From Thysanoteuthis rhombus (lineage: Eukaryota; Mollusca; Cephalopoda; Oegopsida; Thysanoteuthidae), in contig OY735225.1 in NCBI GenBank assembly GCA_963457665.1, positions 4,649,861 to 4,713,860 of the forward strand: a stretch of 64,000 nt of DNA, read 5' to 3'. The position numbers and the translations under genes were made by a program. Under the pieces are notes generated by a model. The model was given only the letters and a program-made list of their open reading frames with translations, was not told the origin of the DNA and ran no database searches. This document shows, in pieces, positions 33,430 to 44,829 of this stretch; the stretch's first letter is position 1; every line of letters starts with the position of its first letter.

Positions 33430-34930
33430 TTTGTCAACTCGTTCTACGGATTTAGAAAAGAAAGCGAACGGCTTACTCATTTTTTATTTATTTATAGAAC
33501 CGTTCTCCCAACCACTTTCTTCCTGCCAAAAATATTTCACCATTGAAAGCTCAATAAGTAAATGCATGTCCGCCTCGGGATTTTGGCTTGGAACTTTTGC
33601 CCACTCTAATCAGGTTAGCCAGGAATAAATCTCTCTTGTTGTTTTACCGATCACAGAACCGAAGAAATACTTGAGCAAAATCTACGGCAGAAGGCGGATT
33701 TTGTCGTAATGATGATGTCGTCTGGTTTTAGAAGCGATGAAAACCTCGGTGCCGTTTGAGAGGTCAGAGCAAAGATAAAACAACCCCCTCCTAAGAAAAC
33801 AAACAATAAACAAACAAAAGAAAAAAAGAAAACAAAAAGCAACAACAAACAAAGCAAAGATTCTAGAAATGAGATGCAAAGAAGAAATGAACAGATAAAG
33901 GATTCTCCAAGAATTAATCATTCCTGAGTTTAAGAATGGCAGCGATACCAAAGAATTACCAATATCAGTCTTTTCATATCCACTTATCCACCTATCTATC
34001 TAAGCGGGCATCTATTCACCGGCTGCATCTTCATGGGCCCGGCATCCTATCTCTCTGACAGATAATTTAGATTAGCTGCTGTTATCGTTACGTATTGTTC
34101 GGGTTCGTTAGGTTTGTGGTATTGATGCTTTAGCACCCAAATCATGGAATATCTATTCATTCATTCATCTATCTATCTATCTATCTATCTATCTATATCT
34201 ATCTATCTTTGTTATCCAGTAATCACAATTTTTTCTTGATCTACGTATATATGTCTGTATCTATCTTGGGCTTAGCTTAGTAAAACACAAATACCACATA
34301 TTGAATATCCTGTGAGGATTGAACTCATTACAATTGTCATGATACTAATTATCCATTGAAGAGCCTAACCGATGTCTTTGACGGTGAAATATTTCATTCC
34401 GACACCAGTGATTGCTGTTCAAGTTTGGATTGGCCTGCTCACTTCTATACAATTGCACAACTCCAAAGAAATCAGAAATTCTTTTACTCATGAAGTCTAT
34501 AATTCCTACGAGGTATCAATGTGTACAGAAAATTAGCGGCTGAAATTCTAATGATTTTTTTCCATCACCTTTTGTGAGAAGAGAGAGATATCGGATTTTT
34601 GTTTCCACAGCTTAATTTTCTGCCTCCAAAGAGTTTCATTTGAAATAAATCTGTAATACCCATATCAGGCGCAGATCTAAAGGGGTGTTCTGTGACTCAT
34701 CCTCTGACCGGGCAAAGCGCATCATTATTTTTTTAATCTCTAGAGATGAAGAAAGTTTATAAATATAACATTTAAATAATCCCAGGTAATCATAAATTAA
34801 GTGAAGCTATTTTGTTTTTCATCTTATGTAAGTAAGATGTCTTTCGTCTAATTCTCTATATCAAATATTGATTGGTTTTGTGGTAAATTTCTTTTATTCA
34901 TATTAAGAGGTGCCCTTGACTTTCTATAGC
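33430..34930. other. Unique AT-rich DNA with short tandem repeats
   Basis: A (CTAT)n tract lies at about 34,168-34,205. No gene, RNA or shared repeat is recognised elsewhere in the stretch. Confidence 0.45.
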
Positions 34931-34936
34931 AGGCAC

Positions 34937-35240
34937 CGTCGGTCGGTCGGTCGGTCGGTCGGTCGGTCCCCGTATTGTTTCTCAGCTGTTTTGAGTCAGA
35001 TTTACTCGACACTTGATAGGAAGATTGTTTTTGATTAGATGTTCCTTACTTACCAAGCAAGTCTTTTACTCAGGGGCACGTGATCTGTCAATAATGACGT
35101 ATAAAAGTTATGTTTCAAATAAGATTTTCTTGAAACTTGACAGAAAGGTGTTCTTGGATGAGATGTTTTTTTACCTAAAATTGTTTTTTGTCAGGGCTAC
35201 GTTATCAGGCAATAGTGGCGTTGAAGCTTTATAGTAGACG
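34937..35240. repeat. (GTCG)n tract and a two-unit degenerate repeat of about 120 bp
   Basis: Eight GGTC tetramers (34,937-34,969) precede two diverged units. The first (34,998-35,110) has ACTTGATAGGAAGATTGTTT and TGATTAGATGTTCC. The second (35,122-35,235) has ACTTGACAGAAAGGTGTTCT and GGATGAGATGTTTT, with matching CAGGGGCACGTGATC and CAGGGCTACGTTATC blocks. It looks like a short remnant of a longer tandem array. Confidence 0.6.
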
Positions 35241-35466
35241 CCTCGTTGAACTTCAGGTTCTTTTTTTTCACCTTATTCTATTACTAAAAAGCATGTTTTG
35301 AATTCGTTTTCTTTCTGTGACATGCATTCGTGAAGATGAAATTTTCATCCATTTGTCCTCCATTGCCCTTAATCAAAATCCTGGATCCACCCCCGAATGT
35401 AACATAGCATGCCTCGAAGATGTCTGTCTGCTACAGAACACCTCAATCAACGGAAAAACGACTAGC

Positions 35467-35925
35467 TAAAACAGGTCTTTTTAGTCATTCGGAAGAAATC
35501 ATCACGTGACCAAAGTCAATTGGCAGCACGCCGAGTTAAGGGTGATCAATTCAAAATTCGAAAAAAATGGTTGATCAATGAATGAATCACTTCTCTCGCC
35601 GTTTGTTGTTGGGTGATCACTGAGAAAGTCGGAATTTTCAAAAGAGAAAAGAACACCGCTGGGCGTAAATGAGGGATCTGTTACGCATAAAATTACTCTA
35701 CGAAAAGAACCCCGACTAAAAGAACTTATTTAGGGGTGGACTTGAAAAAACAAAACAAAAAACGAAAACGTTTTTTCTAGACATAATAATGAGTAGATTT
35801 TCAGCCCTCTAGATTAATGGGTGCAGCTGCACAACACAAGCATAGATAGTCAGTCTGCCAGCCAAACCCTCTCAAAAACTGAAGAAGCCTATGTTGATGT
35901 TTGCAGTTTTTGTTGGCGGTTTCTA
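35467..35925 (+). repeat. M-family repeat, copy 11, full length
   Basis: Starts ACAGGTCTTTTTAGTCATTC. It includes AATTGGCAGCACGCCGAGTT, GGTTGATCAATGAATGAATC, ATAATGAGTAGATTTTCAGC and AACTGAAGAAGCCTATGTTG, and ends TTGGCGGTTTCTAATA. Confidence 0.9.
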
Positions 35926-35999
35926 ATAGACAACATGCCAGTCAAATTAGAGATAGGACGAGTGATTGTCTTAATTAAATTATGAGGTCATTAAATATT

Positions 36000-36255
36000 T
36001 ATCCTCATTTATGGAATCGATGAACAATCCGTCGCAGTTAATTCGATTCCGTTGATTGGAATTTGAGAATTTATATTTTATTTTGTTTAATTTCACACCG
36101 AGATAATCAGAGACATTTTTACTTAAATGCGCATGCGCTAAATCGTAATGATAAAGTATGGAACGAATTAACGGTATTAATGGCGGCGGGAAAGACGAGC
36201 AGCTTGTTTACTTCTGTCCACAGGCGTCTGCTGACATTTTTTCAGGGGCACAGGG
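36000..36255. promoter_or_regulatory. Promoter-like motif cluster (NRF1, E2F-like)
   Basis: TGCGCATGCGC at 36,128-36,138 is a near-perfect NRF1 palindrome. Fifty bases on, AATGGCGGCGGGAAAG (36,179-36,194) combines a YY1-like ATGGCGG with an E2F-like GGCGGGAAA. This spacing recalls TATA-less housekeeping promoters. No matching exon is visible nearby, and no transcript evidence is available. Confidence 0.3.
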
Positions 36256-36259
36256 GGCG

Positions 36260-37035
36260 AAATGATACATTTCTTTGGAAGGGGTACAGAAAGATGTATT
36301 CAGAATATACTGTTTCTTAGCAGCAACAAAAATGATGCCATATTTTTTAATGTTTACATCAAGTTGGGTTACATAAAACAATTGTACCATTATCATTTAT
36401 TGAGTATAAGTTTTGATTTTTCAAATCACTTCTACCTCGGTAAGAACGTCTGATTCAGGAGGTGACAAATACCTCGTCACCCTAATCCCAGCGGACGCCC
36501 ATGCCTCAGCCACCGAAGCAGGAAGAGGTATATGTATGTACACGTAACTGTCTATCTGTCTACCTGTTTATCGACACATCTCAGAAAGTTCACCATACAT
36601 TTCAATGAAAATTGGTGGAAATTTGTTGGCCAGGAGCTACGGAAGAATTAAATTCATATTTTTTTTTTAACTGTTTTGCAAAAGAAAAACAGTCACGAAA
36701 TAAAAATGAAGCATCTAAAAAGGCTTTACGTATTTACTGGAAGGTTACTAAGTAAATGTACATTCAAAGTTTTCCTTCTCCTTTTCACTGAGTTGGAATT
36801 GGTAGAATTATACGTTCACTGGTTGCTTGCTGTCTTTGTTTTAATAATTTTGTAAGCTTTGGTTCGTTTGGCCCAACTCCACAATTGGGGGCCATCTAGT
36901 ATGGATCGAACACATTACACTAGTATTGATCTCTGAAACTAGATTTCTAACTATGTCTCCACAGTAAGGTGCCCCAAATAGGTATTTACTGAACTTAGTT
37001 TTGTCTGGCACGATACGAATTTTTGTTTTTTATTT
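36260..37035. other. Unique DNA, nothing firmly identified
   Basis: 36,560-36,650 (CGACACATCTCAGAAAGTT, CAATGAAAATTGGTGG) has the look of a dispersed invertebrate repeat, but no second copy is present in this window. Confidence 0.35.
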
Positions 37036-37039
37036 TACA

Positions 37040-37651
37040 CAGGGTTGGGTATTAACCTGGAACTCTGAGATGAATTATTGTCATCATTCACTGAATTATT
37101 CTGACTAACTACTTCATATTTTTCGTTTTTTTCTTTTCAGTCTATACGACTGGTGGTCAGTTTGGCCTTTCTGCTGTTGTCTAAAGCTCTCTAATGAATT
37201 GCTGTCATTATTTTAAGAAATTTTTTGATAAGTGTCGTTCAGGCGAGTCAGACTATTATTGAGTTCTTTGCTGGAAGCATGTATGAAAAGAAACTTAGGA
37301 CAATGCCAGGAATCACTTTTTATTCTTGTGCAAATGGAGTCTTGATAATTGAAAAATTGACTGAATCAATTCTAGTGATTCATGCTGAGTCAAACTGTTA
37401 ATATAGTCGGTGGTAACAGTCATTTTTGTTCCACGTATAAAAACAGTATGGCACTTATTTGACTTAATATCTTTTGGGAACATACTTTCAAAAAGTTCAG
37501 AGACGCACTCTTCTGACGTTTATTCGAAAACATCTTTTTCACGTTGAATTCTTTCAACTATTTTTGAAGTCGTTTTATTTTACCTGAGCTCACCCAGTAT
37601 CATGATATATATCGTGAGTTGAATATCGTGATACGTATTGTATCAACCCTA
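37040..37651. mobile_element. Possible non-autonomous hAT-type DNA element
   Basis: The left edge reads CAGGGTTGGGTATTAACC and the right edge, read inward on the minus strand, TAGGGTTGATACAATACG. Next to the right end is a hairpin (GTATCATGATAT and ATATCGTGATAC, 11 of 12 paired), a pattern common in such elements. I could not see a clean 8-bp target duplication and there is no transposase, so this stays tentative. Confidence 0.35.
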
Positions 37652-37659
37652 TTAACAAA

Positions 37660-38269
37660 TATTGAAACCATCTGTCTTCAAACTCAATTCTCTGAGACTA
37701 AACAGTTCTTAGGTCAATCCCAAAAAAGATTGTGAGAGAGAGAAAAAAAAAAGAAACTCGCTTTGTTTTAGAAATTCGAGGACAGGAAAAGACGATATAA
37801 GAGGAATTTGTCACTTTAACTAATTGAAAAACATTGATTGCTTTTTTACAATGTCCTTTCAACATTATAGTACACGGGATGATCACATACAAGGTGAAAT
37901 CAAAAAGTCCACGAAAAGGTAGAAATAAATGAGCGAAGGGTGTGATCAAAAAGTTCACGAGCCGTCGTAATTAAAAGCATGCAAAGACTGATCAAAACTA
38001 GCAAAACTACATTCGTACAATGTAATAATAAAATAAATCAGGAATCAGTAGGAATGAATGGAAACAGGGAGTGGTCACGAAGTTTGTGAACTGGTCTAAT
38101 TTAATGCACATGAAGTGCCGAATCGTCAAAATTGCCTAATTGGGTAAGTTTTATTTTTTGTCTCAAAAGTTAGATAAATACATTCGAAAGTTCATTTCAT
38201 CAATCGAGCATATCAAACAATTTTGCGATCGAAACTTTGTGAAATCAAACTTTTTTTAACAAAAAATAA

Positions 38270-38311
<42 letters not shown>

Positions 38312-39595
38312 CACAAATAATATACGTAGTTTTAATTTGATCAAAAATTTAATCAAAACAATTATCTTTACGATAAAAAGTTTGTGAAATCCAAGTGAAA
38401 TCAAACGCTTTTTTATGAAAAAAAAAAGTAAATTTTGCCAATTAAGCAATTTCATCGTTTCGGCCTAACATATTAAAGATGTAATGTGATCGAATCCAGT
38501 CATGATTTCGAATGCTGATTTTCTAAGCTTGAAGGTTTAGCATAACGTAATTTTCTGAACTGCATCTCTACTAGGCGTGGGGTGTTAATGAGTGCAATTA
38601 AGTAGAGTGAACTTAAGATTCTAAGAAACGTTGTAAATTATTTTAGTTTTCAGATCTACCAGAATATAACTGCTCTGAGATGGTGCCAAGTGGTAATTTA
38701 GTACAGAAATAACTTAACTCAGGTAGTTTTGACAAGTAAAAGTTGTGATGTAGTACAATTATGGTATTGCTGTACTAATTGATGTAACTAAGTATAAATA
38801 GAAAAAATATTAACAAATAATACGATCTCGAATAGTACCGAAAATTTTAGAACGAATTAACCACACTAATCAGGGTATACCTGTACATTAGATCTGGAAA
38901 ACCTAAGTAGGCTGTAAATAGGCGTTGGTGGGCGGGAAGTTAGGTATACTGAAATTGAAATACTTAGAAAAAAACTCTCGGATGGTGCACGGCAGTTATT
39001 TTCTTTACACCGTACTCGGAATGCCTATTAGGGCTCCACAGGGATTAGATCAACTGATAAAAAAAACAATGGGACATACTAAAAAGAGTAAAAATAACTT
39101 GGGTAGACATTCCTGATCAACTGCAAAAAGATCTAGCGTTATTTCTAGCCGGATTTTTGCTGTGATCTAGTCAGGAGAAAATGAATTTTTCATCAAATAT
39201 TGGCATATCGTATATCGTTGGGAATGCTGAGTAAAGGTTTCATAATTACATTCTGAGCTATTCACAATCACATGTCATATAAAACAGTACAGTCCAGTGG
39301 ACCGATAGCTATGACATAGAAGAGGTTTATTATTGATTGATCCACACAGAAATTCAAGCACTTCTTCCATAGATTATAATTCGCCCTTCAAATAAATCCC
39401 ATTGAAATTCATTGAGGAATATTGGTGTGGATAGGCAGACAGAAAGAACGGTCAGGACTAAATAAAACGCCCCAATCAGAAATTTTTAGATTTTTGTTTC
39501 TGTTCTTCTGTTGTTGTGACACTATCACTATGGTGGTAATATGGTACCTCGGGCTCAGAATGTTTAGAAAGAATGGAGCTAAACAGAAATTAGAT
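37660..39595. other. AT-rich spacer, no gene seen
   Basis: An (AT)n tract lies at 38,270-38,309. Around it TTTGTGAAATC-type phrases recur (38,233, 38,382), suggesting an old local duplication. The 63-residue frame at 38,925 has no recognisable domain. Confidence 0.4.
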
Positions 39596-39800
39596 ATACA
39601 CACGTACTGAATACTTGTTAGTGTTGGGAATTGTCACCATTAATCCTTTACATCGGACTCAGAATACTTAAAAAAAGGCTGTGAGCTGTGTCGTGTAGTG
39701 ATTAGGAACGAGGGGAAGCCCGTTGCATGGTGTCAGGCGTTGTCGGTTCGTAATTAGGTACACCGATCACATAATGCCTAGAGAGCTTCAGACTTTGTTG

Positions 39801-39915
39801 GGCGGTAATTAGGCACACTGAACTTTGCTGGGCGATAATTAGGCACACTGAACTTTGCTGGGCGGTAATTAGGCACACTGAACTTTGCTGGGCGGTAATT
39901 AGGCACAGTGAACTC
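39801..39915 (+). repeat. 30-bp tandem repeat, about 3.8 units
   Basis: Units start at 39,801, 39,831 and 39,861, with a partial unit at 39,891. They carry GCGGTAATTAGGCACACTGA followed by ACTTTGCTGG. Units 1-3 differ at only a base or two, so this is a recent local amplification inside an older degenerate array. Confidence 0.95.
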
Positions 39916-40037
39916 GCCACAGCAGAATAATGCTAAGAAAGACTGTTGTATGTTGCAGGGCGTTGTCCAGTCGTATTGAAAGGACACAGAATGAGTTGCT
40001 TGATGCCAGATGCTAGCGATTGGTAATTAGGTACCAC

Positions 40038-40102
40038 TGGCGAATCCTAGGGAAGGTCTATGTCCAGCGACGGACGTTAAAAGACTGATGACGATGACGA
40101 CT
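40038..40102 (+). mobile_element. RTE-clade LINE, terminal 65 bp only
   Basis: It reads GGCGAATCCTAGGGAAGGTC, then the terminal block with GACGGACGTTAAAAGACTGA, and ends in TGACGATGACGAC. The copy is truncated to its last 65 bases and lies exactly where the surrounding minisatellite changes orientation. Confidence 0.8.
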
Positions 40103-41085
40103 TAAAATGTTTGGTTATTTATTTAAGTGATGTATTATCAATTGGCCCCATCCAAAAACTTTTCTAATCTTTATGAGACCAGGGTACTTGATCATCACCG
40201 GACAACGCCTAACACAGGTGTCAGACTTTTAAGGCTCGGACTGGTTTACCTAATATACCAACCCAACACCGTCCAGGACATTGTGGCAGTCTTTTTTTTA
40301 ATTTTGAGCCCGATACACCTAATTACCGATCAAACCCGACGGGCCTCGAAAGCATTGTAATTTGGGTGTTCTTAACAGGTGCTCGACAAAACCTGACCCC
40401 TAAAGGCTGTTGCATTACAGCCTTTATAAGAATACTGTAGAGATTTACCCAACATCGTCCGATATATCTTCCAAGCATTTCGAGTTTTGTGTACCTAATT
40501 ACAACCGGCCACGCTCGGAAACACATATGGATCTGAATAATTAGAATTTCAGTCGGATGGTACCGGGTTTTGTTGGGTAGTAATTAGATGTTTATTGAGG
40601 CTCATAATCCTTTTTGGGAGGTGTCAGGCGGTAATTAGGCACAAAGACTCCGAATGGTTAGAGGGATGGTCACATAGTGTCAGGTGATAATCAGATAAAT
40701 GCCCTCACATTGCTTTAAAAGGTTGCCAGACAATAATTTCATTCAACTGACATAAGTTCACAGACTATTGAGTGGTATCGCTCATAATCTGTGGTAATTA
40801 TGAATACTTGACACAGAATGCTTAGAAAGGGTGCAGAATGGTAATTATGGACGACGGAATGCACAGAAAAATTTCAGATGGCATTGGGCGTTGTCGGGAG
40901 GTAATTAGTAGTACAGGTTTTTCTTCTTTATTTGTCAAACCCAGTGATTCTTTCCGGTTCTCGAATAGACCGATAGTTATGTTTTCCCCTTTTAGAATAT
41001 CCGTCAACGTGGTTGTATTATTATGGACACTGTTGTTGAGTCTGATCAGATTCCAGATGACAGCTGAAAAGTGAATTATCGTTAA

Positions 41086-41114
41086 AGCACACACACACAC
41101 ACACACACACACAT
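41086..41114. repeat. (CA)n microsatellite
   Basis: About 28 bp of pure AC. Confidence 0.95.
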
Positions 41115-41166
41115 AAAATTTGAAACGCAAAAGCCTACTGCTATGTTGGGACTGTTCCCTTCCTCT

Positions 41167-41703
41167 CATCATCATCAGCAGCGGTCTTTTAACGTCCGTC
41201 GTTGGACACAGACCTTCCCCAGGATTCGCCTCAATTCTCTATCATGGGCGTCTATCATGAGCCAGTACTTCCTGAATTTGTCTAGTTCAGCTCTCCATCT
41301 TGTGTTCTGTCGGCCCCAGGCTCTCATGTAATCTCTGGGTATCTATGTTGCAAGTCGTGATGTCCATAAGTTGTCTTTCATTCTTGCAACATTGCCTGCC
41401 CATTGCCATTTGAGTTTTTGATAGTTTCTATGATGTCTCTGACTCCTGTTTTCTCTCTGATATACTATGCTGTCTTGTGATCTTCTTATGTGAGGTTGAG
41501 CATGATTCTCTCATGCACATGTTGCATGCTTCTCAGTTTGCAGGTCTGTCTCTTGGTTGGGTTCTATGTTTCAGCTCCATAAGTGACTATCGGGAGAATG
41601 CATTGGTTGTATACTCTTCTTTTTAGGATTATTTAGATCACCTGGTTTTTGGAAGTTGAGCTTGCTCTGCCGAAGGCTTGCCATCCCAAAGTGACTCTTC
41701 TCA
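41167..41703 (-). mobile_element. RTE-clade LINE 3' end, 5'-truncated
   Basis: The tail (ATCATCATC) is at the left edge. The minus strand then gives the terminal block, the WAGNVARM-like segment, IREKTGVRDI and TWNPTKRQT-like remnants, and the FKNQVI-like region near 41,650. It loses similarity to the family near 41,703. Confidence 0.85.
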
Positions 41704-41709
41704 CTTGTC

Positions 41710-42005
41710 GACAAATCTACTGCTGCTGGTAACTGTTGGTCCTTCTGGTCCATCCTTCCACTTCTACCAAGACGATCCCTCTTTAACTCTGAATGCTGGC
41801 TAACAGTGTGACTGAATGACTCCTCGGCTAAATTCTTCGTCTAGCCTCGGCTGCAATTCCAGGCCGCGATCAATCAAAAGGCTTTCTCCTCTAAGTTTCC
41901 AATTTTTCCCAATTGCAACTCGGGGAAAACTATGGTCTATTGACTTTGATGCAGGATCAGAAGGAAATATGAAAACCTTTGCTTGGAAGAGCTTAGGGCA
42001 AGGTG
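41710..42005. other. Spacer between two RTE copies
   Basis: It contains no recognised repeat. Open frames on both strands continue from the LINEs and have no domain of their own. Confidence 0.4.
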
Positions 42006-42011
42006 ACGATC

Positions 42012-42737
42012 ATCATCATTATCATCTATTTTTCATCGTCCATCGTTGGACATAGATCTTCCCCAGGATTTGCTACACATCTCTATTGTGGGCGTTGCGG
42101 AGCGAGTACTTTCTGAATTTGTCTTGCTTGTCTCTCCATCTAATTCTCTGCCGGCCTCGGTTACGCATGTGATCTTTGGGAATCCATGTCATGAGTCATG
42201 ATGTCCATTGGTTGTCTGCCATTTTTGCAACATGGCCAGCCCACTACCATTTGAGATTTTTAATGGATTCTATGATGTCTCTGACTCCTGTCTTCTTCTG
42301 GATATAGTGTGTTGTCTTGCTGTCTCCCCATGTGAGGCCCAGAATAATTCTTTCATGTGCAAGTGGCATGGTTCTCAATTTGTGGGTCCCTCTCTTGGTT
42401 AGGTTCCATGTTTCAGCTCTATAAGTGACTACTGGGAGGGTGCATTGGTTGTACACCCTTCTTTTTTAGAATAAATGGGATATTCTTGTTCTTAAAGGTA
42501 GAGCTTGCTCTGCAAAAGGCTTTCCATCCTAGTGTGATTCTTCGCTTGATTTCTTCTTCTTTTGAGGGTCTCATGGAGGTTTGTTGTCCAAGGTAGATGT
42601 AGTGATCTACTTTCTCCAGTTCTGTGTCTTCGATTTTGATCTTAGTGTTGTTATCTCTGATGCAGTTGTTGTACATGATCTTCGTCTCGCTGAAGTGCAT
42701 GTGTAGGCCAACTTTTTTGCTCTCTTCATTTATTTCA
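42012..42737 (-). mobile_element. RTE-clade LINE 3' end, 5'-truncated, well preserved
   Basis: The minus strand encodes, in order, MHFSETKIMYNNCIRDNN, IKIEDTELEKVDHYIYLGQQ, RPSKEEEIKRRITLGWKAF, YRAETWNLTKRGT, WGDSKTTHYIQKKTGVRDII and IKNLKW, then the terminal block. Frames are open for 70-93 residues at a time, so decay is modest. It starts inside the reverse transcriptase, just downstream of the FADD box. Confidence 0.9.
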
Positions 42738-42744
42738 TCTAGAA

Positions 42745-44426
42745 TGATAGGTGGCGGATATGCAAATCCAATTTGTTTGCCCTGTCGGGCTGGAGTCCGG
42801 GAAAAAGGGAAATTTAAAACGACCAGTCATCCAGGAGGGCTGCAGTGCTTTGTTCGAATTCAGTCACTCGATCGGAGACCGCCCACACTGTGACACTCAG
42901 CGATTTTTTTCCGTTAGAGGTCCACTCTTGTAGATTTGGCCCCAGGGTAACCCATAGGTCGTTTAGGAAAGTTATTTCTTTCGATTGACCGTTATATATA
43001 TTTTTTCAGACAATTACACATTCAATCATGTTTGTCTGCTTGTCAATGTGGCCTAAATAAAACTGTTGCTATGGGATCAGACTTTTACTGGTCACCATGT
43101 GACCCAGGTTGAAATATACTGTTAAGCTATTCTTCTGATCTTTCCAGTGAAACGTATGGATTGGTCTACTAACAAAATCTCAAAGTGATTGAACCACGTT
43201 TTTTTTTTTGTATTTCATCTTTGAAGTTCGTTTTCCTTTCTATTCCATACTTTTAGATATTCATTCCTAAGGTCAAAAGGAGAGACGAAAGCCATCAAAT
43301 ACCACCCATTAAAACCTAAATGGAAGGAGACAGAGAAAGAAGTCGGGGTTGGAGTCGTGGGAAGCGATGAATCTTAAAGGCAAAACTATAAATAAAAACT
43401 AAAAATTGACAAAAAGAAATAAAAAGTGTATAAATATTTCGCCGTCGAACTATAAAGAGGATATTAAAAAATCAATCGATCCGTTATTGATTAGTTTCTT
43501 TTTCACTTCTCCCAATAAACACTAACCGTGTCTACCTTACGTATAATATACATGAATACATCCAATCAGTCAGAAACTAATTTCTTTTTTTTCGGACATA
43601 AACACTACGGTCATACATATACGCATAGACACAGCGGGAAATAATCATAAGGCAATAGAGTGATGGTCATAGGAATATGGCAACTCTTTCATTGAATAGG
43701 ACGGAGTGCTTGATTTGCTCGAAATTTTACGCGGTTTTCCTTGAATCACACTGATTTGCACGAAGTTTCATACTGTTTCACTTGAATTCAGGGCGGGGAC
43801 AGCTGTCCCAGCCTTACTAGTGCACCTATAGTGATGGTTAACAAACAGAGCGTTGGTAATGATCTCAGCGGTTTTTTTTAAGACTCCATGGACAATCCGA
43901 AAGCAGAACGTCCCCACTGCATTCAGTTTGTCTGAGCAGATCAGATTACCTGAACTTCTGGATAGCATCCCAATACAAGATTCGGCAGCAAAATACGCAA
44001 CTAATTTAGTTTATGATCGAAATCAAGACATGAACAAATATTTAGACAAATCATCAGGGAGTATATTTAACGATTTGAAACTTGGGACATTTTAAAACAA
44101 TACACATAAAGCTGAAAAAAAGAGACATACGAATAGTTAGGGAAACACGAGGCACAACGGGGCTTGCTCTCTGGTCTATCTATCGAATGGAGCTTGGAAA
44201 ATGATGCCTTTAATAATGAGTGGTATAATTGATGCAGTTAGATAATCTTAAAGGCGATTTGTTCAGTTTTGGGTGCAATGAGCTAGAAAGGGCGAATGAG
44301 ATAAGTGAGATGTGGCGTTTGCATCGAGTCGCCATACAGCTTTTACGGATTCTAACATCGTGGAAAATTGTTGACAAAAGGCAATTTATCATAGTAACTG
44401 TCGAAAAATGGAAAGCCAGATGGGGG

Positions 44427-44464
<38 letters not shown>

Positions 44465-44690
44465 CTTGGTATGTGCAATGGTCCACGTGATTTGAGAACT
44501 TTTATGGACAGTAGGAGGTGACGTGTTGCGTAGGCAACAAGATTTAAGATTTGTATCCGAAGCTAACATTGATTTTCGTATTCAAATACGAAAATTATTA
44601 AGTATTAGCTTTAGATAAAACTGATTTTAACAAAAAATAAATGAATCGTCACAACGTTAAGGCCAATTCTGGTTGCCATAATGTTTTACT
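42745..44690. other. Unique DNA with one or two unassigned frames
   Basis: No repeat found elsewhere in the window is recognised, apart from a short GA run at 44,432-44,458. One frame at 43,853-44,095 is listed separately. A 10-bp hairpin with a TCAA loop (44,572-44,595) sits inside outer arms AAGCTAA and TTAGCTT (44,560-44,612). Confidence 0.4.
43853..44095 (+). CDS. Unassigned 80-residue frame (weak candidate)
   Basis: The predicted peptide is mixed and hydrophilic in its second half (SEQIRLPELLDSIPIQDSAA then YDRNQDMNKYLDKSSGSIF), unlike composition-driven frames elsewhere. I recognise no family. No promoter or splice signals make the case stronger. It may be a piece of an unrecognised transposon protein or host exon, or chance. 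Confidence 0.15.
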   Translation: MVMISAVFFKTPWTIRKQNVPTAFSLSEQIRLPELLDSIPIQDSAAKYATNLVYDRNQDMNKYLDKSSGSIFNDLKLGTF

Positions 44691-44734
44691 CTTTTGCAGT
44701 TGTTTTCTTTTTATTATCCAATTCTGTATGACCA

Positions 44735-44825
44735 TACAATCGTTATGGGAAGAGTTGGGAAAGGCTTTAGTCCAGCAGTGGACCAGAAACAGCTGCTGTT
44801 GCTGCTGATGATTTTGATAAAAGTA
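44735..44825 (+). mobile_element. Possible 3' tail of a second RTE-like LINE
   Basis: GGCTTTAGTCCAGCAGTGGA followed by a CTG/CTGATGA-rich end resembles the close of other RTE-type elements (a GFSPAVDQK-like reading). It differs from the main family here. Short and low confidence. Confidence 0.35.
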
Positions 44826-44829
44826 AGAT

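Larger units (their letters stand above)
39600..40905. repeat. Degenerate TAATTA-bearing minisatellite block with orientation switches
   Basis: Imperfect units built on GGCGGTAATTAGGCAC, GAATGCTTAGAAAGG and TTGCATGGTGTCAGGCG run in plus orientation from 39,600 to 40,035. They run in minus orientation from about 40,130 to 40,520 (CACCTAATTACCGATC, CTAATTACAACCGGCC), and in plus again to 40,905. Within it, 39,801-39,915 is an exact-period 30-bp tandem of three full units and one partial unit. A short RTE 3' end sits at the first switch. Confidence 0.75.

Noticed and set aside
39801-39915. Regular 30-bp repeats suggestive of a CRISPR array
   Set aside because: Units are contiguous with no unique spacers, are embedded in a larger degenerate repeat, and the sequence is clearly from an animal nuclear genome.
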